The notes below the pieces were generated by a model that did not search any database, was not told where the DNA came from, and saw nothing but the letters and a program-made list of their open reading frames with translations. Positions 38,000-48,580 of a stretch of 64,000 nucleotides of DNA are shown in pieces. Position 1 is the first letter of the stretch. The number at the start of each line of letters is the position of its first letter. This DNA comes from Gavia stellata (Eukaryota > Chordata > Aves > Gaviiformes > Gaviidae). The position numbers and the translations under genes are program-made. Location: NCBI RefSeq assembly GCF_030936135.1, contig NC_082595.1:109756334-109820333 (forward strand), in the 5' to 3' direction.

Positions 38000-39055
38000 A
38001 GGGGGGAAGAAGAGGGAAGGATGGGGGAGAAAGAGAGAGAGGACTGGGCAGTGCCAGGGCTCTCTCCACCTGACGGCTGAGTGAAAAGAGGCCAAAGAGG
38101 GACAGAGGGAGCAGGAGCAAACAGGGAACCCACAGCTGGTCTTGGTGGCAGGGTAGAGCAGCAGAGCTGGGCACCGAGACGGCCCAGAGATGCTCATCGA
38201 GAGACAGGCCCTGCATAGAGGAAGCGTGGAGAGCATTTGAACCTGACATGTGCACTTAGCCTGCTCCTTTGCGAAGTCCCTTCTCCTTCTCTTCCCCCTA
38301 CACTAACTAAGAGGACGCAGCTCCAGTGTGGTTGTTTGTACTGAAAAGTCAAAGGAGGGGGTCAAAGATCAGCCACAAAGCAAAGCAAAATCCCTTTTCC
38401 CTTCCCCTTTACCTCCTGCCAGGCTACAGCCATCTCTTCAGCCATCTCTCTCCCCCCGAATGTCTCCTTGGGCATCAATCCTCAGCCTCTGCTGGCCCAA
38501 GCACAGGGTCCATGGGGCTATTTCAGGTGGGAGGCTGATTTCCAGTGGAAAGGAGCCCTCCCAGCACATAAGGGACCATGGGTTAAATGGTATACAGCCT
38601 GGTATACAGCCCCAAGAAGTGGTGAGAAGATGTGCTTGTTGACTTGCTCCGTTGAGTCCAGTGTACTCCAGCTTAATTTTGCCTGTGGTATAGATTATGG
38701 ACAGATCATTGACACATTTTTATAGAGACTACAGCCAGCCAGAAGTCGCCTCTGTGCCCTAGAAGTTATACCCAGAGCAATATGTGTTCCTGATTTTGTC
38801 AGCAGTGGCCACAAGACACCATGTGGTTATCCCTGCAAGCAGTAAGGCAAGGAAGGTAACTTACACCCAAGACATCTCATATCAGAGAAATCACCCCAAG
38901 GCTGACATTCTCGCAACAGCAGCACCAGCAAATCCTGGGTCCTCTGTAGCAACACACATCCATCAGTGAAGGGAACTTCAAGAGGAGAAAAGGGACTTTT
39001 GTGTAATGACCATACAGTGTGACTAAAATAAAAGGGACAAATATTGCTGCGATGA
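38000..39055 (+). other. FAM167A: Probable FAM167A 3' UTR with poly-A signal
   Basis: Sequence downstream of the FAM167A stop carries a canonical AATAAA at 39027-39032, followed within about 30 nt by a GT-containing stretch (GCTGCGATGAGCTGTGG). That would give a 3' UTR of about 1.05 kb. Further AATAAA hexamers at 40919-40924 and 41995-42000 could serve longer isoforms. Choice among them is not possible from sequence alone. Confidence 0.4.
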
Positions 39056-42000
39056 GCTGTGGACCTGCAGCAAACACATGGGATTCCCTCCTTGCTCGAC
39101 AGTATTGAAGACGGATGCTATATTTTCTTGCCTTTCAGTGCACGCAGCTGCACACCTGCCTGTACATGGCACGGAGGGCAGAGACACCCATGGTGTAGCC
39201 CAGCAAGGGCAGGGGACTCAAGAGGTCTAGACATGGCAATCTTGGGACACCTGGCACCCCAGACAGTGTCTAGAGCGAGGGTGGGTGCCTCTAGGCTCTC
39301 CCTCCTGTGCCGACACCTCTCCTGGCCATGTCAGAGAGGTGCAATCTCTCAACCCGTTGCCCCAGCCCAACTCTGCTCTCCACCATGTGCCCAAGCAGAG
39401 AGCTCTGCGGCTGAGTGAACGTGATTGCATCCACGCAGCACCAGCCCAAGCCCTGGGGACGAGCAGGAGATGCAAGCCAGTGCTGAGCTGAAAGCTGTGT
39501 GACTGTGTTGATTTGCCTGTACCTGACTGCATCTGTAAGCTCTGTGTGTGTGTGCATAAGTTGTTTTGTGTGTGCATGTGAGCCCGCAGGATGCCTCTCT
39601 CGGGAGGTTGAGTGGTGGACCCGTGTCTTTGTTTCCAAAAGTGACGTGAACCAGAGGCCGATGAGACTGCCGAGCCTGGGAAGATGCAATGAGTTTCCAA
39701 GACTTGGGGTTTCCACAGAAAGCTTAGGTCGATGCAGAGAAGACAAATAATTCATCTGCCTCCAAAGGTCTCCATGGGAGGAACAAACTAACATCATGAA
39801 GGGGTTCATAGCCACATGAGGCTGGGGACTGACAGGGGACTCTGGAACTGCGTTCAGTCCTCTATCTCACATAGCACATAACCCCTCGGCGATGCCTCCC
39901 ACTCCACATCAATACTCACTGAGTATCATTTCTTTCTGCTAAGGAAGGAGGTATTTTGGGCACTGGAGCTCTATCAATACCAGTAAATTAATCAGTGCCA
40001 TGCCTGGGTGTTGAATCTTGTGCTGCCCAGGTGGTGAAGGTTTAATTGGGTTGTGGCCAGACTGTTAATTGGCCTCCGGATAAGACAACCAGCCACGGTG
40101 CCATTTAGTTTATTAGTAGAGAAATAGCCTTATTTCCCCATGAACATATTGAAAAAGAAAAAAAAAAAAAAAACCTCATTAAAATTCTTCTTTGTTTACT
40201 TTTTTAATAAAAAAAAATCAATTCATGTCCCACATGTTGATTTTCAGAGGCATTTTCCATCAAAAGATAGCAGTGATGACTTTTCAGTGAAAATAATGCC
40301 TTGGAAGAGGAAGACTGGTTCTCTCTAGGATCAACTAGAGTTGACTATAGGGTGGACCTGCCTTTGGGCTCTTGTCTGGTAGCAGAAGGTTAGTACAAGC
40401 ACAGTCTTAGGAGGTCATTATATGTGGCATTAGAAATATCAGATGTCTGGGTTCCAGACATGTATTTTCTGCATTGTGGGATGGGGGATGGTTATAACTG
40501 CCAGCTGTTCGTTGAAATGCACAATTTTATAATTATAAAATTATGTCTGTATTGATTTCTGCCTCTGGTCTCTTTACTGTGTTCAGTGTCTCCAGCTCTG
40601 TCTGGGCAGTGGTGGGGTAAGCACCAGTCTGGTGTGTTCAAGGTTTACAGGTGTGCAAGGTTTCCAGTCAGGTTTCTCTATCCATACACATCACTGGGAC
40701 ACCTCTATGGCTCCATCAGTAATTGCTTTGCCTTACAGTCTGGAGGAGATGGCAAGAAATTAAGGTGGAAACACTTATTACCTATTTGGACAAAAATGTA
40801 TGGGAAAGAAAGCCAAAAAAACCAAAACCCACTCTTTATGTTAGGTGCTGTTTTGTTAGTAAGCCACTGAGTCAAAAGTGGGTCCAGGCACTTAAAAATA
40901 TATCAGGCTAGGGAAGAAAAATAAATAGAAATATGTCTGATTTTTGCTGGACTTTTTGTTTAAAAAACCTGAGTCATCCAAAGGTTGGGTGGGCTTTGAG
41001 AAACATGAGTTCAGCTCACTGGTCCCACCACAAAATTCCCCGAAAGGAGCCACCAGGTCTCAGCTGTGATTCATGCCTTCGAGTGCCAGTTCCTCTCCTC
41101 GTACAAGTGTCTTAGAGCCACGTCCCCTTTCCTAGGTGGCCTACAATGCCTGCAGAGAAAGGCTGGTGACAACCAAGGTTGATGTTTCTGGGGGTCCATC
41201 CTGAAAATACCCTTTAATGCAACTAGATGTGTGGACCACCGAATCAAGGCCGGGGTATCTTCATCTGGAGCACCAGTGGCATTGTGGAGGTGGCTGCCAC
41301 TCCATCTGTTTGAAGCAGGGATCTACTGGACATTGATTTAAGGGTTTTCCAGAGCCACCCAGCAGCGAGACATGTTCCTCGCTGAAATTAAAGAGCAAGC
41401 TTGAGACTAGTCCATGTGAATAATTAACTGCATTTTTAATTTAGATGGCCGGACTGGAAGACCACGGATTTCCTCAGGCTAACTAGAAGACCAAATTTCA
41501 GATTTTTTCTTGCCCCAAAAAGCTCACATACACGCAAGTTTTGGATGGGGGGAGTCAGTCTAGCATTTTAATTGGTTACATTTTTCTTTTACTTAAAACA
41601 GTTCTAAAAATCTTAATTTAAAACTGAAACCATTAGCACCTCATTTTCATTCAAACATTGTTTTGTAATGAACAGTCAAAATATTTTCCCTGAAATAGCC
41701 TTAATGAAACTTCTCCACTTTCTCTCTTTAGTGGGTATCAGCTATTCATTCAGCTAGACCCAATTCCTGAAGTTTTAGTCAACGCAAAGCTCTCTATATT
41801 TTTCAGCATGAAGAAATCAGTTAAAAATTAATTGGCCCAGCGTGATTTCTGACTTCCTTTGGGTCAATTAAGAGGAAGCACAAAGCAATTTTGCACATTT
41901 TAACTTCTGGTCAACTGGCCATGCTCCCTGGCATGGTCTGCCGCCATGTACTAATGGAGAAGACCTTGCTCGTCTGTCACAGCTCCAATGCAGCAATAAA

Positions 42001-43959
42001 GAAAAGGGTCATTGTTCCTAGGAGAGTGTCTCATTCCTCACTCTTTTGGGCACTGTGAAGTGCTATTGTATAATCAGTAAGCAATTTGTATTTTGCCGTC
42101 TCCCACAACTGCCTCCATAGAACCCTTAACGAAATTCAATAGAGATATCATCACAGAAATGCACAGATAGGTCCCACTTACACCGGGAAAGCCAGGGAAT
42201 GACATGTTTAAGGACTTAAAGACTGAGTTTTTAGAGTGCCTCTGCTATCACAGATATCACAATCTAACGTCTTTTTATGCATACATCTGAAAAAAAAAAA
42301 AACCCAGCTGGAGTACTCCCAGCACCTTGTATTTTTTTTTCCTTTTTCACAGACTGATGCTGTCTGCTAAGTGCATTTTATTTTAGATCAAAGAAGACAG
42401 AAATGGGGGGTAACAAAAAAAAAGGATTGCAAGGAGGAAGTGGCAGGCTACACACTGAAACCAGAATCAGACTCGCTTCCCTTGCTGCATATTTTACAAC
42501 CAAGTGCCGTGTCTGAGGAGATACACACAAGGGAGTGAGGCATCTCAAAACCTCGGGGAGACATCACCCCTTGGGCATTGCTTATAGCCCAGCCGGCGTC
42601 CAGAGGAGCCATGCAGCAGCCCAAAGGAGGAGCGGCACCGAAAGATGTGCAAACTGCTCCTGAAATCCTCACCGGTCTCCATGCTACCCAGGAAATCTGG
42701 AAAGATGAATAACACCGGCACCTCCCTCCCCTCTCCGACCAGGAGACATCCCTGAGCCTCAGATTGACCACGCTCACTCATGTGAAGCTGAGCCCCAAAC
42801 TGCAATGGTTCGATGTGGATTTTAAGGTAAGCGATGACCAGATTTGGGGCAAACTCTTGATTTCAGGCTTTCATCTCTCATCCTTTCAATCTATTTTACG
42901 AAGAAGGACCAAGACACCAGCTCCATGCACCCATCATTCAGAGCAGCCAAGACCTGGACTTGTCCCATCCTTGCAAAAGGCAGACGGTGCAGAGTCCCTG
43001 TGGTGCGATCCTTGGGGCAGCCAAACCATCCTGGTCACTGCTGCCTTCAGCATCTCAGTGATGTGCTGCAACACACTCTGGGTCAGCCACTGTGAGAGGT
43101 CTGCAATGCCCAAGCCCTGAGATGTTGGTGGAAGATGCCCAGTGCTTCACCACTGCCCCTTCCCCGACACCCCCTTTTCGCTGGTGGCTGTCTCACACCC
43201 CCTCACCCCCCCCCCCCCGCCTGCTCTCGGAGGGAGGAGGAGGAGGATGGGGGCTATTACACAATGTTTTTGTTCCACTGACAATTTCCCTCTGCCAGTT
43301 GGAACAGGCTGCTCATAAATTGCAGCTTTCTGGAGGGGTTTCAAGAACTTTGCATTCTTAGATCATTGTCTCTCCTCCCCGGGAACAACGGGGGTAGGAA
43401 GGAGCTGCTCCAAAAATGCCATGTGCTACGAGGGGATTTCTTTAGGATGAGGATTGCTCGGGGAGGAAGGAGTTTCCCCCAACTGCTTTAGCTTGCAGTC
43501 TGGGTAGCTTAGGAGGCAACTCCAGGAAACAGGAACGCCGTTAACAGTGCTCTGTGGAGATCTGCAAAGGTCAGCTCCTTCCTACCACCTCAGAAAAGCA
43601 GTTAGACCAATTATCCTCTGATCATAAGGTGGAAAATGAGATATGGGATGCCCCATGCTGTGGCTGCTCAGTCTGAGATACAGCCAAGGACCTTCTGGTC
43701 TTTCAGATGTGAAGACCTTGGCATGCTCAGCATGTTCTTTGCCACTGTGGAAGCTGCTGGGACTGGGCTTTTAGACAAAAGCCAGTCCTGCAGGTAAGTT
43801 AAAGTTGGAAGCCTGTTGCAAGGCTTTTAACCAAATCAGAGGGATCGAGTTCTTAATGCTATTAAGCTCATCCTGTGAAAGCAGCAGCTTCTTAGACTGC
43901 CCTGTTCCCCTTCCCATGCAGCTTTGGTGGCTTTGGCACGTGGCTTGCCAAGGGTTAGC
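39056..43959. other. Intergenic DNA, AT-rich from about 40000 to 42300
   Basis: No gene seen. 40158-40173 is a 16-A run and 43206-43218 a 13-C run. The stretch 41401-41960 is rich in TAATTA-, TTAATT- and TTTAAT-type words and looks like possible conserved non-coding sequence. An open frame at 42764-43120 crosses an AAG/GTAAGC donor-like site but matches no family known to me. Confidence 0.5.
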
Positions 43960-44260
43960 TCTGCCTACTCGATTGTCAGCGAGCATGGTGTTGGCCCAGT
44001 CCAGGTAGAACTGACTCAAACAGCTGGCAGGTCTGGCTCAGGAGTTAGTGTAAGCCAGGGACTATCCCCAACAGGCAATCTGGGTGCAGTCACCTCTTTT
44101 TGGGGTATGAAGATTTAACCATATGAACCTGTCTGGGCCATACCAGTTGGTTTCATGGACAGAGTGGGGACCTTGGTGCTATTCAGTTCACCAATAGAGA
44201 TGCAACATCTGCATGAAGAAACGCAGTCAGGACAGTGTGCAATAAACCTTTCTAATAAAG
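43960..44260 (+). repeat. Unclassified dispersed repeat, copy D (possible LTR)
   Basis: This copy aligns by eye with 31015-31290 (GGACTATCCCCAACAGGCAA against GGACTGTTCCCAACAGGCAG) and with the reverse complement of 16785-17072. It is followed by two AATAAA hexamers (44241-44246 and 44254-44259), which would suit the end of an LTR. I do not recognise the family. Its ends are not defined. Confidence 0.6.
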
Positions 44261-44404
44261 CGACAATCACTAATGACTCATAAGTCTTGTGAAGGACAGT
44301 TCCCTAGTGCACTTTTAAGCCAAGGCTGTAGAGACAAAGTTTTCTTGATTCATGACATACAAACTTCCCACCCAGAGGTAGGATCACTCATTCGGAGGGC
44401 AACA

Positions 44405-44700
44405 ACAAGAGCTACAGCTCTACCAACAACCAGGACCCATTCTCTGACCTAAGGCCAAGTGACCAATCTGGCTGAGTCCATATTATTAGCTGCAAAACAG
44501 GACAGCCACGGCCAAACTAATCTTAGGAATGGTCCCTGACCCAGTCAAGCTCCCCAACCTTGCCTGGGGATTGTTGTCCCATGCCTAAACCATGCCAAGG
44601 ACTGTGATGACCACTGAACAGTTGAACTCCAGTGCCTGGAAACGCTCCTCAGCCATTTGGTTTGCTAGCACAAACATAGCCACAGCACAAAACCTAGCAA
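44405..44700 (-). repeat. Unclassified dispersed repeat, copy B
   Basis: It shares ordered blocks with the copy at 16785-17072, read on the + strand in both: CTGGGGATTGTTGTCCCATG against CTGGGATTGCTCGTCCCGTG, AAGGACTGTG against AGGGACTGTG, and AGCCATTTGGTTTGCTAGCA against CGCCATTTGGTTCATCGGCA. It lies about 150-200 bp from copy D, in the opposite orientation. Confidence 0.6.
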
Positions 44701-45904
44701 AGTCCTAAAGTTGTTCTTCCCTGCTTGGATCTCTTCTAAGGCCACCCAGCACGGAGGACCCCAGTCCTCTCAGATCCTCATGGGAAAGCTTAGCCAGCTT
44801 GTTAAGAAAAGTAACTATAAAATCTTAATTATCATCATTAGCTGCCAGGCTGCTCTGAGTGGTGGTCCCAGGGATGCCAGGAAGGCCCCTAGACAACTTG
44901 GTAACATTTATCAGATGGTTCCTTGTCATGTAGGAGTAGAGGACGGTGGAGGGAGGATGCGCCAGGGGCCCTATGGGGAGGAGCAGCAGCCTCTAGCACC
45001 TCTCCGAAGGATGTGTTGTGGTGTTCCTGGGAATCCCTCCTGCAGGCAAAACCCAAAAAAACATAAGGAAATGAAAGATCCCGCACTGTATCCCCTGAGT
45101 GGGATCAGCCAGGGTGCCACACAACAGCCAAGCTGAGCCCCTGCCCTGGGCAAAGGGGAAGGCTTCAAGCAAGGGGCTGAATATATATAGGCAGCCACAC
45201 TGCCTGGGAACAGCCCTTCTTTGGGTTTTTCACCATTGTCCTATCCATTTGTTCCCCATTTTCTTATCCAGAGGAAGGAAGGCTCCCCTGAGCTGAGTCT
45301 AGTTTGAGACTAACCAGGTCAGAAGGGGCATGAGCTGGTTCAGTGGTCAGGGCAGTCCCCAGGAGCGTGGAAACTCTGGATTTCTCTCCACTTCTGTGCC
45401 CTCACCAGTGACTGTTTAATGCAAAACATACAGAGAGATGGAGCCAGCTAGCCGGGCTTGCTCAGCTTGAACCAGCCACAGCAAGCCCAGGTTCCTGCAG
45501 GATCCCTTTGTCTTCCTCATGGTTGTCCAGCTATTCCTTTGGGATGAGCAAGGGCGGGGACTAACCTCGGTGCATGGAAGCCTCGAGATTTGTCATGTAT
45601 CACAGTGCAAGGTGAAATTTGCCCCATCGTTTGTGGTTTCTTCCCTGTTTCAGGATTCTGGCAGAGAAGGAAAGGATTTAATACCAGGACTTTAGTAATC
45701 AGGGGTTTCTTCATATTCCCGAAATGCAAGCCTTCTTCCTGGCCTCAATTAAAAGTCATTGCCACCGAAAAAGAAAAGCAGACTCCTTTGTACACTCTCT
45801 CTCTCTCCCTGAAGTCCCATACCTGTTTCTGCAGAGCAACTTGTACACCAGCCTCCATAGAACCATGCTCTGTAGCTTGGGGTCCCTGGGCCCCTGTCAC
45901 ATAT
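44701..45904. other. Intergenic DNA, nothing supported
   Basis: No coding block seen. A short TC-rich run lies at about 45796-45812. The decayed CR1 begins immediately after. Confidence 0.5.
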
Positions 45905-46870
45905 CCAGAAATTAATTCCTGGAGGATATGCTTCATGATCTTTCCAGGGCCGCAGGCTAGGCTGACCGCTATAGCTCTCCACATCCTCATTTTTCCCTTT
46001 CTTAGGACGTGTATAATGCTTGGGGACACCTGATGGGTGGACAGAGGCCAGTGGTTTTTTGTTGATGACAGGCAGCAGCCTCACAATCGCATCAGAGAGC
46101 TCTATCAGAGCATCATTAGGATGAATCTCATCCAGTTGCATGGGTGTAAATACATGTAATTTCACTAAATAGTCCCTAACCTTTTTCTTCCCCACTGCTG
46201 GCTGCTCTGCTACCCAAATGCTGTGCAGAAGCTTGGAGAAAATCTGACCTATAAAAACTGAGGCAAAAAAGGCATTCAACCTTTTCCATAATCATCCATC
46301 ACTAGGCTATTCCCCCATCCACCAATCAACCTACATTTTCCCTGAAGTACGCTGTTAAAATACTTGCAAACCCCCTTTTTGTTGCTCTCAGCATCTCTGG
46401 CCAGTCTTTGCTCCAGCTGGTCTTTAGGCCTTCTGCTTTTATCCCTAAGTACCCAAGCAATGCATTTGCACTCTTCTTTCATTTTCTCTCCTTATTTCCA
46501 TTTCTTGTATGCTCCCTTTTAGAAGCTCGGTTCGCTAAGAAGCGTCTTAATTAGCCAAGCAGGCTTTGTGCTGAAATTCCTGATTTTCATGTGCAAAGGC
46601 AGGGTTTGTTCCCAAGCTTTGAATAAGTTTTCTTTAAAAAAATCAACCAGCTGTCTTGGACACCTTCTCCCCTCATAGCAACCTCCCAGTTCCCTAAATA
46701 AGCTGAAGACAACTCTCCTGAGGTCCGGAGTCCTCAGTCCACAGCTTGCCTTCGCAAGCTTCTCTCCAGACGCAAGCCCAGCCATCTCACAGCTACAAGA
46801 GACCAAGCTGCCACCCCCGACCACAATTACCCTCCACCCCTCCACATTTATGAGCAGCAGGTCAAGCACA
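45905..46870 (-). mobile_element. Decayed CR1 LINE ORF2 fragment (endonuclease end to early reverse transcriptase)
   Basis: Three consecutive minus-strand reading frames match successive pieces of CR1 ORF2. About 46870-46520 reads like the end of the endonuclease and the linker (LFRELGG, VDFFKENLFKAWEQ, KPAWLIKTLL). About 46482-46276 contains QLEQRLARDAESNKKG, equivalent to the LARDAKNNKKGFY region. About 46279-45905 contains NAFFASVFIG, then DEIHPNDALIELSD and, in another frame, GPGKIMKHILQELISG, equivalent to VPGKIMEQILLE. Frameshifts near 46279 and between about 46029 and 45905, together with stops, show that it is dead. The 3' two thirds of the reverse transcriptase and the CR1 tail are missing, so this is an internal fragment and not a simple 5' truncation. 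Confidence 0.85.
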
Positions 46871-48000
46871 GTGATGGACGTGGCCAGGCATTGATCAAGG
46901 ACAATGCCTGAGACAATGCCTCAATGAGCTTGAAAGTTAGCGAGGGGAAGGCAAGGGTGGTAGTTAAAGACAGACTAGAAAACTGGGTTAGAAACAGGGC
47001 CAGTCCTGCTCTCGCTGGAACTGGCCTGGATCCCGTCCAGGTGCCAACCTACCTGCTTGCTAACCCCCCTCCAGCCTTTTTTCCTTCTCTCCCATTCGAT
47101 GACCCAAGCGTGGCAGGGTGCGATTGACTTTATGCCTGGGGTTTTCTGCATGGTTTAGCTACATTAGTTAAAACCTGGATGGGTTCATCACGCCAGCTCC
47201 ACACAAATGTGCATGCCAACGCAGAGGAGAGGGGTAGGAAGGAGGGGACAGCATCAGGAGCCCTCAACTCCTCAGCACCAGCTTGTGCTGCTCGTGGAGC
47301 TACACGTTATGTCTAACTAGCAAGGAAAACACAGCCAAGGACGAGCCCCACAACCAGCCCCGTGCCTCTGGGCATGTCCCAGCAGTGCTTTCCCAAACCA
47401 CACCTGGGAACTGATGGTAGCATGGGCTGGTCTCCAGCAGCAGTCTGACACAGCTGCCGTGCTGGGGGAGGAAGGATGTTTAGCTACAGGTATGGATGTC
47501 ATCATACAGATGATATCATCTCTATCACGCCACTCGGTTCTCGAGACCAGAGGATAGTTCCTGACCTGTTTTACTTACTAGCATAGATGTAGTTACAGAG
47601 CCTGAATTCAGGGTCTTGCATTTGCCAAAGGTGCGACTGCAATGCTTCAGCCGATGCTTGTGGCAAGTGGGATTTGCAGAAGCTCCCTCCCGAAGCACCA
47701 GACCAGCCTGTGTTTCCTTTGCCTGGCCAGACATCTGGCCCAGCCTGGCCAAGGACTTAGCTGCCGTAAGGAGCACAGGGACATGCTTTTCTCCTGATAT
47801 CATGCTGCCTTCCTTTTCCCTTGCTCTAACCGGTGTGAGAGTCTGTCTCAAGCCTGGCCATCGGCATCACAGCCCGTAGGGAATGAGGCTTTTGATGCGT
47901 TCAAGCCCGGCAGATCTGAGAGATGCCATCGTGGCTCAGCCTCCCACCCCTCCGAGCTTAGCTCGCCTTTCTTTCCTAGCAGTGCCCTGTGGAGAGTGTT
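46871..48000. other. Intergenic DNA between decayed CR1 and CpG island
   Basis: Apart from the partial dispersed repeat at 47540-47610, nothing was recognised. Confidence 0.5.
47540..47610 (+). repeat. Unclassified dispersed repeat, copy G (3' part only)
   Basis: TTACTTACTAGCATAGATGT followed by AGTTACAGAG matches the reverse complement of copy C (GTTCACTGGTGTGGATGTAG) and the end of copy A (GTTTACTAGCAGAGGTGTCA). Only about 70 bp can be aligned. Confidence 0.4.
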
Positions 48001-48580
48001 TACTCCTGCCTCCCCACTCCCCCCTGCGCCTCTTTGTTTTCCTTTCACCGCTCAGCGGCTGCAGGGGTTTGATCACCTGCGGCTTATTAATTACGATGTG
48101 CAGCTCTCCTCCGTCTCTGCGAAAAGCGAAGAAAGAAAGGCCCCCTTTTAGCTTCTCCCCGGGGACCCGTTTTCTCTATGGGCCTCCAGTTTCCTCGGAG
48201 AGCAGCTCTGCCCCATCGCCTCGCGCATCCCGCTCGTACAAAGCCCTCTTTGTGCTGGCGCTGGTCTCCAGCCAGCCCAGGCTGCAAGCACATGCTTATC
48301 TTTAAGCGGAAGCGGTGTTACCGGCTTCAGCAAGACAGCTCGCATACCGAGACGAGGAGTGCGTCGTGCCAGGCGTCTGAGCTCCTCCTGCGGGTACTCG
48401 AGAGGTGGCCTGCCCCAACCCTCGCTGCAGAGTCGCCCCTTTTCCACGCCTTCCCCCAGGTCTGCACCCAGGGTGGTGAACATGAAGCTTGCAGGCGAGG
48501 CGGTGCAGAGGGGACGGTGCTCCTGCTGCCGTGGTTGTCTGCCGTCGCTTACTGGCACCAGCCAGAGGGACGCTGGGCTG
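48001..48580. promoter_or_regulatory. CpG island with no assigned gene
   Basis: I counted about 38 CpG dinucleotides in 580 bp. With an estimated GC near 58% that is an observed/expected ratio of roughly 0.75-0.8, which meets the usual island thresholds. The rest of the window is CpG-depleted. No conserved coding sequence lies in or next to it on either strand. A strong donor (TACAG followed by GTAAGT at 49496) on the + strand is the nearest sign of a transcript. It lies about 10 kb beyond the FAM167A stop, so it is unlikely to be the FAM167A promoter. Confidence 0.6.

Noticed and set aside
42764..43120. Open frame with a donor-like AAG/GTAAGC at 42826/42827 suggesting an exon
   Set aside because: No convincing acceptor, no family resemblance, and the frame continues through the donor.
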